Assembly: GCA_943846745.1 (NCBI GenBank)
Contig: OX044360.1
Span: forward strand, 2,480,001 to 2,544,000
DNA length: 64,000 nt
Direction of reading: 5' to 3'
Source: Opacimonas sp002292215
GTDB lineage: Bacteria > Pseudomonadota > Gammaproteobacteria > Enterobacterales > Alteromonadaceae
Made by a program: the position numbers and the translations under genes. The notes beneath the pieces are model-generated. The model was given only the letters and a program-made list of their open reading frames with translations, did no database searches and was not told where the DNA came from. Position 1 is the first letter of the stretch. Each line of letters begins with the position of its first letter. Below, one piece after another: positions 44,768-53,978 of the stretch.

Positions 44768-44836
44768 ATGGGGTTAATTGAGTACCAAGCACCACGACAG
44801 ATTCGACTCAATTTTTACGGAAAACACACAACATGA
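44768..44836 (+). other. Possible upstream reading frame and hairpin before lysC
   Basis: A 22-codon frame starts at 44768 (MGLIEYQAP...) and its TGA overlaps the lysC ATG (ATGA). Inside it AATTGAGT (44776-44783) pairs with ACTCAATT (44806-44813), followed by TTT. It may be a leader or attenuator, but the ribosome-binding site is poor and the peptide is not rich in Lys, Thr or Met. Confidence 0.25.
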
Positions 44837-46182
44837 ATTCAGCTTTAACGATTGCAAAATTTGGTGGCACCAGCGTTGCCAACTATCAAGCGATGAGCGC
44901 GTGCGCCTCAATTATTGCACAGCAAAGTGATACTCGCGTCGTTGTCGTCAGTGCCTCTGCTGGCGTAACCAATTATCTTGTTTCATTATGTCATGATGAA
45001 CTTGATGCGACTCAAATTGATAGTATTATCAATGCCATTTCAGATATTCAATATGCTATTGAAAAGCACTTGCCAAACAGTGAGCAACGCACCAGTGCGC
45101 TTGAAGCATTACTCTCTGAGCTGACTTTATTAGCCAAACAACCTTCATTACGCACCAATGATATGCTTAAAGAACAAGTATTATCGATGGGTGAACGCAT
45201 GTCATCGTTATTGTTTACTGATGTACTCAAAGTCCACAATGTGCCAGCCCAAGTATTTGATGTGAAGGAAGTCATGCGTACTGATTCTAATTTTGGTGCT
45301 GCGAGTCCTGATCTAGACCAGATAAAAACGTTATCCCAAGCACATTTGGCACCTAAAATTGTCAGTCATGTGCAAGTGACACAAGGCTTTGTCGGCGCGG
45401 ATGATCAAGGTCGCACGACAACACTCGGTCGTGGTGGTTCTGATTTTACTGCTGCATTATTAGCAGAAGCGCTAGGTGCGCAGTTATGCCAAATTTGGAC
45501 GGATGTGATTGGTGTGTATACCACTGATCCGCGCATTACCGATAAAGCTAGACCGTTACCTGAACTAAGCTTTGAAGAAGCCGCTGAAATGGCAACATTT
45601 GGTGCCAAAGTATTGCATCCTGCGACAATGGAACCGGCGTTACGCCAAGATATTAAAGTGTTTGTTGGTTCATCCAAGGAGCCTGAAAAAGGCGGGACTA
45701 TTATTGTTCGCGATTGTGAGATAGAGCCACCTTACCGCGCTATTACTCGCCGTAAAGAGCAAGTCATGGTCACAGTTAAAACTCCCAAAATGATGTATGC
45801 CCAAGGTTTCTTAGCCAAAGTGTTTGAAATTATCGCCAAACATGAATTGAGTGTTGATTTGGTGACAACGTCAGAGATCTCTGTGTCATTTACCTTAGAT
45901 AACCCGCCTAATTCAGTTGCAGAGCGACTTAATCGTGAAACGATTGTAGAGCTACAAGATATCTGTGATGTGACGGTAGAACGAGGATTTGATTTAATCA
46001 CTGTGGTGGGCAATAACATGCAAACTTCGGTCGGGGTTAGCAGTAAGATCCTGAGTGCTGTATCAGATTATCAATTACGCATGATTTGTTTTGGCGCTAA
46101 TCCGCATAATATGTCGTTCCTTGTACAGGAACAACATAGTGATGAGATCGTCAAACAACTGCATCGTGTGTTGTTTGAATAG
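44833..46182 (+). CDS. lysC: Aspartokinase III, lysine-sensitive type
   Basis: LysC phosphorylates aspartate, the first step to lysine, threonine, methionine and diaminopimelate. The length, 449 residues, equals that of E. coli LysC. The kinase domain has KFGGTSVANYQAM, FVGADDQGRTTTLGRGGSDFTAALLAEALGA and the ATP-binding WTDVIGVYTTDPR. Two C-terminal ACT domains (about 310-449) follow, which mediate lysine inhibition. It has no homoserine dehydrogenase domain. No lysine riboswitch was recognised in the 117-nt upstream gap. Confidence 0.96.
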   Translation: MNSALTIAKFGGTSVANYQAMSACASIIAQQSDTRVVVVSASAGVTNYLVSLCHDELDATQIDSIINAISDIQYAIEKHLPNSEQRTSALEALLSELTLLAKQPSLRTNDMLKEQVLSMGERMSSLLFTDVLKVHNVPAQVFDVKEVMRTDSNFGAASPDLDQIKTLSQAHLAPKIVSHVQVTQGFVGADDQGRTTTLGRGGSDFTAALLAEALGAQLCQIWTDVIGVYTTDPRITDKARPLPELSFEEAAEMATFGAKVLHPATMEPALRQDIKVFVGSSKEPEKGGTIIVRDCEIEPPYRAITRRKEQVMVTVKTPKMMYAQGFLAKVFEIIAKHELSVDLVTTSEISVSFTLDNPPNSVAERLNRETIVELQDICDVTVERGFDLITVVGNNMQTSVGVSSKILSAVSDYQLRMICFGANPHNMSFLVQEQHSDEIVKQLHRVLFE

Positions 46183-46185
46183 ACG

Positions 46186-46266
46186 CTAATAGTCAGCGAC
46201 ATAGACTTGTAAATGTTGCGTCCGGTTTGCTAATGTTCGGACTTCATCTGCAATAACAGCAAACCC
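46186..46266 (-). pseudogene. Remnant of a methyl-accepting chemotaxis protein gene
   Basis: The minus strand encodes FAVIADEVRTLANRTQ, the signature of the MCP signalling-domain hairpin tip, in frame, then ten unrelated codons to a stop. A TGA sits three bases before the Gly-Phe codons, so nothing upstream is coding. Only this scrap of a large gene (about 50 nt of clear similarity) survives between lysC and apaH. Chance similarity over 16 residues is very unlikely. Confidence 0.6.
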
Positions 46267-46313
46267 TCATCCTTTTATTTACTAATGATGTAACGGCGAT
46301 ATACGGCGGAACT

Positions 46314-47120
46314 TTATGCTTTTATTACGATGCGGGTATTATTAGTTAGATTAAAACAAGTTAATGCATTACCCCATACATAGCCGGTATCTAATGCAAT
46401 AAATTGTCGATCGTTAGTTTGTCCAAGTAAACTGGCCCAATGTCCGAATAATACACGTTGCTGCTCTGACAAATTAGGGTTGTGCTGCTCAAACCAAGGT
46501 TTAATAGTGGCAGGGGCTAGATTAGGCTGCATTTTGGCATTAAAATCTAATGCGCCATGTACTGTGATATACCGCATGCGGGTAAACGCATTAATAATAA
46601 ACCTTAGGCGCTGTTTTCCCGTTAATTTACTATGCCAAGAATAGGGTTGATTACCATATAAAGTATTAATTTGTTTAGCAAAATCGGGCTGTTGTAACAA
46701 ACATTGAATTTCATCAGAATAACGAATCGCTTGTGCGAATGACCAGCCAGGATAAAGTCCTGCGTGGCTAATTAATGTATTGTCATCATATTGATAAGCG
46801 AGAGGGTACTGTCTGAGCCAGTCGATATATTGGTTAATTTTTTTTGATTGGAGTAAAGGCGCAAGCTTATCACTTGGCTTTACTTGCTTTAGCCCAGCTT
46901 GTGTTGTCAATAAATGTAAGTCGTGGTTGCCTAATACCGATGTGAAACTGTTACCCAGTGAATAACATAATTCGAGGACACCGAGGGAGTTTTCACCGCG
47001 AGCAACTAAGTCGCCCACGGCAATTAATTTATCTTGATGAGGATTGAACCCTATCTGAGTGAGGAGTTTATCCAGACCAATTAGACATCCTTGAATATCT
47101 CCGACGACATAATCAGTCAT
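46314..47120 (-). CDS. apaH: Diadenosine tetraphosphatase (symmetrical)
   Basis: ApaH hydrolyses Ap4A to two ADP and also removes Np4 caps from RNA. The calcineurin-type phosphoesterase motifs are GDIQGC (metal-binding Asp), VGDLVARGENSLGVLE, VLGNHDLHLL and LISHAGLYPGWS. Length 268 compares with 280 in E. coli. It is the last gene of the lptD-surA-pdxA-rsmA-apaG-apaH operon, 19 nt after apaG. Confidence 0.96.
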   Translation of the reverse strand: MTDYVVGDIQGCLIGLDKLLTQIGFNPHQDKLIAVGDLVARGENSLGVLELCYSLGNSFTSVLGNHDLHLLTTQAGLKQVKPSDKLAPLLQSKKINQYIDWLRQYPLAYQYDDNTLISHAGLYPGWSFAQAIRYSDEIQCLLQQPDFAKQINTLYGNQPYSWHSKLTGKQRLRFIINAFTRMRYITVHGALDFNAKMQPNLAPATIKPWFEQHNPNLSEQQRVLFGHWASLLGQTNDRQFIALDTGYVWGNALTCFNLTNNTRIVIKA

Positions 47121-47139
47121 CGGTTACCAACAACCCATA

Positions 47140-47517
47140 TTAGTTAAGGGCATTAGCAACGGCCAAAGAAAAAACATTGATAGGCGCTTTAAATAGAGTC
47201 CCATCTTTAAATTCGAATTCATAATGGCCTTGCATGGTACCAACAGGGGTGTCTAGTACCGCGCCGCTACGATACTCAAAACTCTCGTCTGGTGCAATAA
47301 CTGGCTCTTCGCCAACCACACCAGCACCACTCACTTCTTGAGTGTCACCGTTACCATCAGTTATTAGCCAGTAGCGGTTGCGCAATTGCAATGGTTCAAG
47401 ACCGATATTCGTCATTGTTATGTGATAAGTAAACGCATACCTTATAACATTATCACCTGTATGCTGCCCGATAAACTGCGTGTTAACTTCAATAACAATA
47501 TCAGAGGTTGTTTGCAT
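47140..47517 (-). CDS. apaG: ApaG (Co2+/Mg2+ efflux) domain protein
   Basis: This single ApaG domain of 125 residues equals the E. coli length. Family stretches are YAFTYHITMTNIGLEPLQLRNRYWLITDGNG and GEEPVIAPDESFEYRSGAVLDTPVGTMQGHYEF. The fold is an immunoglobulin-like beta sandwich. The protein affects divalent cation homeostasis in Salmonella (CorD) but its biochemistry is unclear. It lies between rsmA and apaH as usual. Confidence 0.96.
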   Translation of the reverse strand: MQTTSDIVIEVNTQFIGQHTGDNVIRYAFTYHITMTNIGLEPLQLRNRYWLITDGNGDTQEVSGAGVVGEEPVIAPDESFEYRSGAVLDTPVGTMQGHYEFEFKDGTLFKAPINVFSLAVANALN

Positions 47518-47531
47518 CGTTGGTTCTCGTA

Positions 47532-48335
47532 CTATTCATTTTCGTTAAACGTTGCATGATTCGCAATCAAGGCGAATTGCGCTAATGAAAGACCTTCTGC
47601 TCGCCAAACGGGATCAATCCCAATAGCGGTCAATCCGTCAGCATCAATCGCTGATTTTAAACTGTTTCGGATAGTTTTTCGGCGTTGATTAAATGCAAGC
47701 GCAACGACTCGTTCTAAATCCTGTAAATGATTAACCTGTACCGGCGGGGTTTGATGCGGGATTAATCTCACTACTGCACTATCTACTTTCGGTGCAGGGG
47801 TAAATGATTCTGGTGGTACTTCAAGGACAGGTACCACTGTACAATAGTATTGCGCCATCACAGATAGACGACCATAGTTTTTATGACCAGGACGTGCTGC
47901 CAAACGATTCACTACTTCTTTTTGGAGCATGAAGTGCATATCTTTGATTTTATTTGTGAAAGTGAATAAATGGAACATCAATGGCGTTGAAATATTGTAT
48001 GGCAGATTACCAAATACTTTTAGTGGACCTAGTTTCGCTAATTCAGTGAAATCAAATTTCAGCGCATCCGCTTCAATCACGTTAAGTTTTTTAGACATAA
48101 ACGGATGTTCACGTAAACGCTTCGCTAAGTCGCGATCTAATTCTACGACATTGAGATGATCGACAATTTCACAAACGGGCTCTGTCAATGCGCCCAAGCC
48201 TGGGCCTATTTCTACCATGATATCTTCATTGTTAGGCGCAATAGCACTGACAATTTGATCAATGACATAATCATCGTTTAAGAAGTTTTGTCCAAAGCGT
48301 TTACGCGCTTTGTGTCCTAAGTGTGTGCTGCTCAT
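47532..48335 (-). CDS. rsmA: 16S rRNA dimethyladenosine transferase
   Basis: RsmA (KsgA) dimethylates two adjacent adenosines near the 3' end of 16S rRNA. The S-adenosylmethionine-binding motifs are GQNFLNDDYVIDQIV, MVEIGPGLGALTEPV, VVELDRDLAKRL and the catalytic loop VFGNLPYNISTPL. FTPAPKVDSAVVRL follows. Its ATG overlaps the pdxA stop by 4 nt (ATGA). Length 267 is normal. Confidence 0.98.
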   Translation of the reverse strand: MSSTHLGHKARKRFGQNFLNDDYVIDQIVSAIAPNNEDIMVEIGPGLGALTEPVCEIVDHLNVVELDRDLAKRLREHPFMSKKLNVIEADALKFDFTELAKLGPLKVFGNLPYNISTPLMFHLFTFTNKIKDMHFMLQKEVVNRLAARPGHKNYGRLSVMAQYYCTVVPVLEVPPESFTPAPKVDSAVVRLIPHQTPPVQVNHLQDLERVVALAFNQRRKTIRNSLKSAIDADGLTAIGIDPVWRAEGLSLAQFALIANHATFNENE

Positions 48336-49315
48336 ATACGCCTATTTGCTAGTTTGATTGCTTTAAGGATTGCGCGGTGCAAGCTTCCTGCATCGGCTTC
48401 ACCTTTACCTGCTAGATCGATAGCGGTACCGTGATCGACCGAAGTTCGGATAAATGGTAAGCCCAAAGTGATATTCACCGCTTGGCCAAATCCTTTATAT
48501 TTTAATACGGGTAAACCTTGATCGTGATACATCGCAAGAACAGTATCTGCATCATCTAAATATTTTGGATTAAAGATAGTATCAGCTGGTAATGGGCCCG
48601 TAATATTGATCCCTTCATCACGAAGTTTGTTTAACGCTGGAATAATAATATCCAACTCTTCGCGCCCCAAATGCCCATCTTCACCTGCATGAGGGTTCAA
48701 ACCACAGACATAAATATGCGGCTTATCAATGCCAAATTTCAATTTCAGATCGGTATTAATGATATGAATGACTTTATCTAAACGTTCTTGTGTAATGGCC
48801 TTAGCAACATACGCTAACGGAATATGCGTAGTTGCCAATGTCACGCGCAATCCATCAGTGGATAACATCATAACCACATCACTGGTATTGGATTGACTGG
48901 CAAAGTATTCAGTATGACCGCTGAACGAAATACCTGCTTTATTAATAATCCCTTTGTGTACCGGGCCCGTGACCACGGCATCAAAATTTTGATTCATGTT
49001 CGCTTCACATGCTTGCTTCAGCGTTTCTACCACGTAGTGACCGTTAGCTGTGGATAACTCACCAGCTACGACAGGTGCATCACACGGAATATGATGCACA
49101 TACAGACTGCCCATGGGAGCTTTGGTTGTTTGTCCTGTATAAGGAATCAGCGCTAATTCAATATTCAACAAAGCCGCACGTTCTGCAAGCATGTCTTGGT
49201 CAGCGTAAATCACAAGTATTGCATCCCAGCTATGGTGAGCGAGCTCTACGATTAAGTCTGGGCCAATGCCCGCTGGCTCGCCTGGGGTAACTGCAATTTT
49301 ACTCAATGCATTCAT
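48332..49315 (-). CDS. pdxA: 4-hydroxythreonine-4-phosphate dehydrogenase
   Basis: PdxA oxidises 4-phosphohydroxythreonine in pyridoxal phosphate synthesis. Together with PdxJ, encoded about 9 kb to the right, it makes the ring of PNP. ITPGEPAGIGPD-like start VTPGEPAGIGPDLIVELA, GPVHKGIINKAGISFSGHTEYFA, NPHAGEDGHLGREE and MYHDQGLPVLKYKGFG with the metal-binding His residues are present. Length 327 against 329 in E. coli. Its start overlaps the surA stop by one base (TAATG). Confidence 0.97.
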   Translation of the reverse strand: MNALSKIAVTPGEPAGIGPDLIVELAHHSWDAILVIYADQDMLAERAALLNIELALIPYTGQTTKAPMGSLYVHHIPCDAPVVAGELSTANGHYVVETLKQACEANMNQNFDAVVTGPVHKGIINKAGISFSGHTEYFASQSNTSDVVMMLSTDGLRVTLATTHIPLAYVAKAITQERLDKVIHIINTDLKLKFGIDKPHIYVCGLNPHAGEDGHLGREELDIIIPALNKLRDEGINITGPLPADTIFNPKYLDDADTVLAMYHDQGLPVLKYKGFGQAVNITLGLPFIRTSVDHGTAIDLAGKGEADAGSLHRAILKAIKLANRRI

Positions 49316-50613
49316 TAGTCCGATGACCCTTCTTCATCTAACACTTCGATAAAGGCTTCTTCACGCATTTCACGTATCCACGCATCGGTTTCTTCGGCAA
49401 ATTTACGGTTATAAATAAGCTGATACGCTTTGTCTTGTTTTTTGCGATCAGTGATATCATCAACACGGCGATCAAGCAGTTGCATTAAGTGCCAACCGTG
49501 AACCGAACGTACTGGTTCTGATATTTCATCTTTGGCTAATTGCATTAACGCGTCTTTAAATGCTGGTACGTACATATTAGGATCTGCCCAACCCAAGTCA
49601 CCACCTTTGATCGCTGAACCAGGATCTTCGGAGTGTTTCTTGGCTAAGTCTGCAAATTCAGCCGTTCCCTCTAATATTTGGGCTTTGAATTCAAGTAACA
49701 TTGATTGTGCTTTTTGCTCAGAGAGAATAATCGATGGCTTAATCAAGATATGACGAGCATTGATTTCTTCTAATTTAGCGACTTCAACACCACGAGTTTC
49801 CATAATTTTTAAAATATGGAAACCGGCGCCACTTCGAATTGGACCAATTAAATTATCTGTCTCTTTACCTTGGATAACTTCTGCAAACAAGGTTGGCATT
49901 GAATTGATGTTTAACCATCCCATATCACCGCCATCTAACGCTTTTGGACCCGATGATGAAGCGATAGCGATTTTGGCAAAATCAGAACCCGAATTAAGCA
50001 AGTTTAATACTTTATCTGCACGGTTACGCGCCGCAGTAATATCATCATCGGTCGGCTCAGGCGGAAAACCAATTAAAATATGGCCTAGACGATATTCTGC
50101 TTGTTCATTACCTTGCTCTTCAATCAATGACACTAATGTTGAGATTTCTTGTGGAGTAATATAAATTCGGCGACGTACATTGGCTCGGCGCACTTCACCG
50201 GTAATTAGCTCTTTACGGACTGATTCACGATAGTTTTCATAATCTAAACCGGCTTGCGTAATTGACGCGCGGAGTTGATCCAAACTACTGTTTTGATTTT
50301 GAGCAATATTTGCGATGGTTTGCTCAAGTTGCGGATCTGACACGCGGATCCCCATGCGATCTGCTACTTGCATTTGCAGATTATCCAAGATCAAACGCTC
50401 AATCGCTTGAGTTCTTAATGCGCGGTCGGAAGGAAGCGCTTGGTTGTTTTTAGTCGCGTTGTCTTTTACCGTTTTAACTAACTCACGGATCTCGCTTTCT
50501 AAAATAACACCTTTGTCGACGATTACCGACACTTTATCTAACACTGTCTGCGCGGCTAGATTGACACTTGCAGATAAACAAATACAACCAATCAATATAC
50601 GTAAAAACTTCAT
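49315..50613 (-). CDS. surA: Periplasmic chaperone and peptidyl-prolyl isomerase SurA
   Basis: SurA escorts unfolded outer-membrane proteins, notably LptD and porins, to the Bam complex. A signal peptide ends at NLAAQ. The N-terminal chaperone domain (VSVIVDKGVILESEIREL) is followed by two parvulin domains: about 175-275 (EYRLGHILIGFPPEP, SSGPKALDGGDMGWL) and about 285-390 (ARHILIKPSIILSE, SEDPGSAIKGGDLGWADPNMYVPAF). The ATG chosen has AAGAG at good distance; a GTG two codons upstream is an alternative. It lies just after lptD, its main client. Confidence 0.97.
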   Translation of the reverse strand: MKFLRILIGCICLSASVNLAAQTVLDKVSVIVDKGVILESEIRELVKTVKDNATKNNQALPSDRALRTQAIERLILDNLQMQVADRMGIRVSDPQLEQTIANIAQNQNSSLDQLRASITQAGLDYENYRESVRKELITGEVRRANVRRRIYITPQEISTLVSLIEEQGNEQAEYRLGHILIGFPPEPTDDDITAARNRADKVLNLLNSGSDFAKIAIASSSGPKALDGGDMGWLNINSMPTLFAEVIQGKETDNLIGPIRSGAGFHILKIMETRGVEVAKLEEINARHILIKPSIILSEQKAQSMLLEFKAQILEGTAEFADLAKKHSEDPGSAIKGGDLGWADPNMYVPAFKDALMQLAKDEISEPVRSVHGWHLMQLLDRRVDDITDRKKQDKAYQLIYNRKFAEETDAWIREMREEAFIEVLDEEGSSD

Positions 50614-50648
50614 AAACACTCTTTTTATTTTTGTGTTGTTAAGACACT

Positions 50649-52895
50649 TTAATTGATGAGGTAAGGCTGGCGATAACCAAACATACCATCTTGTAACATA
50701 CTCTTATTGCGTCGGTTTGACGAAATACCTTTAAAACTAAATTGCAATGCTATCCCAGAATCAAACTGATTTATATCTTGGATCCCATCATTTGAGTAGC
50801 GGTTGGCTAAGTTGCGTTGCCCGATTAAGCGAACGGACCAACAACATGATTCATATTGCAGACCAACATATGCCTCAATAGTTCGCGATAAACTCCGATC
50901 TTTATACCAACGACCAACCCATTGCCAGCGCTCTGATATCGGCCAAGCCGCACTTAAGCCCATCTGATTAATGGTTTCTTGTGACAAATTGCGAACATAT
51001 CTGTGGGATAATTGTATCAGACTTTGCTTGTCTTTGCGGTATTCTAACGAAACACTACTGCGTTCTACTTTATCGATTTGTGTTGCTAGCTGTAATTGAG
51101 AATGTGCAAACCAGCGCTGTGATAACCTGAAATCAAATTCTGCAGCTAACGCTGAAGTTTGCACCGTTTGGGTTTGGTTGAGTAGACGTGATTCATCTAA
51201 GTAAAAAATTTGTCCAACACTAATCGATGCGCGTTCTTGATTATTGCCATCCATGATCCGCGAACTTAAGCCAATGGTTAGTTGGTTATTATCACTGATG
51301 CGGTCTAAACCACTAAATGCTTGGCCTCGAAATAAACCATTAACGTTGTTAAGTAGCTGCGCTGAATCATACAACCCAATGTCGTTTTGCTCCGCATAAG
51401 ACGTGTATAAGTACTGAATTTTGGGTTCTAATGTGATGATTCCATCCGTATCGGTAAACGATTGAGGACGTTCAAAAAAAACAGCACCAAACAAGCGGGC
51501 TTGACCAATATTACGGTTCACACTAGGCGCTAAATCAGAATCACTCAGATGACGTTGTTGATAATAAGTGGAGTACCACGTTAAATCCGCACTCAGTTGT
51601 GTGCCCGGTGTAACCTGGTTATAACTAAGTGTTGGGGCAAAATGAGCACGGGTTGCTGTCGGTAATTGTGGATTGTGGTTATCGAAATAACTCAACTCTG
51701 AATGGATATCTAAACGCCAATTTGGATCTAATACCTGGGTATAATCAAGCGCAATGTGCGGCAAAGCACGATAGTTATTTGCCGTTTCCCCGATGACATC
51801 AAAATCTTGAAAAGTCGTTTGCACGGTTAAGTTGGGAGAGTGATACAACCATCCTATTGCACGGTTAACATACGTGTCAGCACGATTATAAAAATCCGAC
51901 CCTAAATCAACAATATAGTTTTCATCACTGATTTGATTAAAATCGACATACCATTGTAGATTTTCAGTCACATTACCTTGGTGTTGTACACGTAAAAAGT
52001 AGCGCGCATCATCATTAATATAATCATCATCTGAAGCAAGGTATTCAAGGGTCACTTCGCCTTGTTGATGCGCAGTTAAATACCTAAATTCACTATTAAA
52101 CTGAATGCCTCGGTTGGTCAGTAAGCGAGGGGTTAAGGTCGCATCTAAATTAGGAGCGATATTCCAGTAGAAGGGTTGGGAAATATCAACGCCATTGGCG
52201 CTGGATGAGGAAATGTTGGGAAAGAGCAAGCCTGATTGACGTTGTGAGGTAACCGGAAAGGCAAAGTAAGGTAAATACAGCACTGGGAAACCCGCCACAT
52301 AAAAGCGCGTGTTAAAGGCTTGTCCGAGATTACCCGCTTCACCAATATTGAGTTGTGACGCTTTAATCGACCAATCCTGTTGGTTTAAAGGACAGGTGGT
52401 AAAGCTCACTGTATCAAGCGTTAAACCTGATTTGCTATTAATGCTAATTTTTTCAGCCAACCCATTGCCGTTGATACTAGCAAGTTGGTAACGGGCGTTG
52501 CTGATTACAAATGAATCGGTGATGCCATTGAGGGAAATCGATTCACTTGTTACTTCTAGTTGATCATTAACAAACCCGACTTCGCCTACGGCTACGACAC
52601 CATTGCCATTATCAGTCACAATCGCTTCATCTGCGAATATCTGACCGCGCGAAGTGATAATATTCACATTGCCGCTAAATTGCGCACGCTGTGTTAAAGT
52701 CATGGTGGCAGAATCTGCTGTCACGACAACGGCATTAGGATCAAAGGTGGTGTTAGCGTTAAGTACTTCAGGAGCAAATAGTGCAGGATTAGCGCATTGG
52801 AGTAAATCAATCGGCTCACTTTGAGCCTGTGCTTGCGCATTGCCGGAGGCAATCGCTAGGATCGCTGCGAAGATAAGGGTAACGGCAAATTTCAT
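50649..52895 (-). CDS. lptD: LPS-assembly protein LptD
   Basis: LptD with LptE inserts lipopolysaccharide into the outer leaflet. A signal peptide ends at AQA. The N-terminal beta-jellyroll (about 50-190) matches the LptA-like domain, and the remaining 550 residues form the barrel. Cys34, Cys168 and the pair Cys684-Cys685 correspond to the four Cys that form the two essential disulfides in E. coli. Length is 748 against 784 in E. coli. It is the first gene of the operon, divergent from djlA. No sigma-E promoter was recognised. Confidence 0.96.
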   Translation of the reverse strand: MKFAVTLIFAAILAIASGNAQAQAQSEPIDLLQCANPALFAPEVLNANTTFDPNAVVVTADSATMTLTQRAQFSGNVNIITSRGQIFADEAIVTDNGNGVVAVGEVGFVNDQLEVTSESISLNGITDSFVISNARYQLASINGNGLAEKISINSKSGLTLDTVSFTTCPLNQQDWSIKASQLNIGEAGNLGQAFNTRFYVAGFPVLYLPYFAFPVTSQRQSGLLFPNISSSSANGVDISQPFYWNIAPNLDATLTPRLLTNRGIQFNSEFRYLTAHQQGEVTLEYLASDDDYINDDARYFLRVQHQGNVTENLQWYVDFNQISDENYIVDLGSDFYNRADTYVNRAIGWLYHSPNLTVQTTFQDFDVIGETANNYRALPHIALDYTQVLDPNWRLDIHSELSYFDNHNPQLPTATRAHFAPTLSYNQVTPGTQLSADLTWYSTYYQQRHLSDSDLAPSVNRNIGQARLFGAVFFERPQSFTDTDGIITLEPKIQYLYTSYAEQNDIGLYDSAQLLNNVNGLFRGQAFSGLDRISDNNQLTIGLSSRIMDGNNQERASISVGQIFYLDESRLLNQTQTVQTSALAAEFDFRLSQRWFAHSQLQLATQIDKVERSSVSLEYRKDKQSLIQLSHRYVRNLSQETINQMGLSAAWPISERWQWVGRWYKDRSLSRTIEAYVGLQYESCCWSVRLIGQRNLANRYSNDGIQDINQFDSGIALQFSFKGISSNRRNKSMLQDGMFGYRQPYLIN

Positions 52896-53070
52896 GAAAG
52901 CGCATGGAGTCCAAAATTCAAGTAAAGGCGATTTTAAAGGTTTATGGCTAAATTTCCATGTTTAAGTCGTAAAAATCCCTTTTTCATTGATTTTTTTTCA
53001 TAAAATGTGTTTATTGCCAATCCGACGACGGTTATAGTAGCGTTATATCAAGTGTTACAGTGACTAAATA

Positions 53071-53973
53071 ATGCCATTCATGGGAAAATTACTAGGGTTT
53101 GTGTTCGGATTTTTATTGCTTAAATTACCTGGGGCAATACTTGGCTTAATTGCTGGGCATATGTTCGATAAAGGAATGAGCAATGATTTCTCTCGTTCAG
53201 GTGGATTTGGACGCTTTTTTGCTGATAACGAAAGATTGCAAAGTAGTGCCATATTTTTTCATGCTTTGTTTGCTTGTTTAGGGCATATAGCCAAAGCTGA
53301 TGGTGCGGTTACTCAGTCTGAGATCAATGTCGCCTTAAAGCTTATGGATGACATGCAGCTTAATGAAAATGACCGGCGAGAGGCTCAGCAAGCGTTTCGC
53401 GAAGGTAAAGATCCGCAATTTCCTTTAGAACATATCTTAAAAGATTTAAAGCACGATTTACATGGTCAAAGAATCATTCTGCAAGCCTTTTTAGAAATGC
53501 TTATCGAAGCCTCTTTTGCCGATGGGCAGTTATCGGTCAGTGAAGTCGAAGTACTTGATAAAGTGGCTATAGGGCTTGGTTTCGGGCATAAAGATCTGGA
53601 TCGCTTGATCCGTAAATTCGAAGCCGAACTGCGCTTTCGCCAACGCCAAGATGCGTTTAGTCAAGCCCGCGATGAAGCCCGTTCTCGCGCACAAGAACAA
53701 GCTAATGCCTGGCGTGACAAAGCTCAACAACAATATACTCGGGCGCCTCAATATTCAGATAAACAACGCCTGACGGATGCGTACCGCATTTTAAATGTCG
53801 CACCGACAGCTGATGAAAAAACACTCAAGCGCGCCTACAAAAAAGCTATGAATGAACATCATCCTGATAAATTAATTGCTAAAGGGTTGCCTAAACAAGC
53901 TATGGAGTTAGCCAAAGTTAAAGCGCAGGATATTCAAGCGGCTTATGAGCTAATCAAAAGAACGCGGCCTTAA
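53071..53973 (+). CDS. djlA: Membrane-anchored DnaK co-chaperone DjlA
   Basis: One N-terminal membrane segment (LGFVFGFLLLKLPGAILGLIAGHMFDKG) has the Gly-spaced pattern needed for dimerisation. A TerB-like central domain follows (about 60-180: AKADGAVTQSEINVAL, ASFADGQLSVSEVEVLDKVA). A linker rich in Arg/Gln/Ala leads to a C-terminal J-domain (DAYRILNVAPTADEKTLKRAYKKAMNEHHPDKL) with the HPD motif. Length 300 compares with 271 in E. coli. Adjacent to lptD as in most gammaproteobacteria. The ribosome-binding site is weak, and an ATG three codons later is an alternative start. Confidence 0.95.
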   Translation: MPFMGKLLGFVFGFLLLKLPGAILGLIAGHMFDKGMSNDFSRSGGFGRFFADNERLQSSAIFFHALFACLGHIAKADGAVTQSEINVALKLMDDMQLNENDRREAQQAFREGKDPQFPLEHILKDLKHDLHGQRIILQAFLEMLIEASFADGQLSVSEVEVLDKVAIGLGFGHKDLDRLIRKFEAELRFRQRQDAFSQARDEARSRAQEQANAWRDKAQQQYTRAPQYSDKQRLTDAYRILNVAPTADEKTLKRAYKKAMNEHHPDKLIAKGLPKQAMELAKVKAQDIQAAYELIKRTRP

Positions 53974-53978
53974 CGGGA

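Noticed and set aside
44716..44832. Lysine riboswitch before lysC
   Set aside because: The gap is too short and the conserved lysine-riboswitch core was not found.
52896..53070. Sigma-E promoter for lptD-surA
   Set aside because: No GGAACTT-type -35 with a matching TCAGA-type -10 was found on the minus strand. A divergent housekeeping promoter is more likely, but none was clear enough to list.
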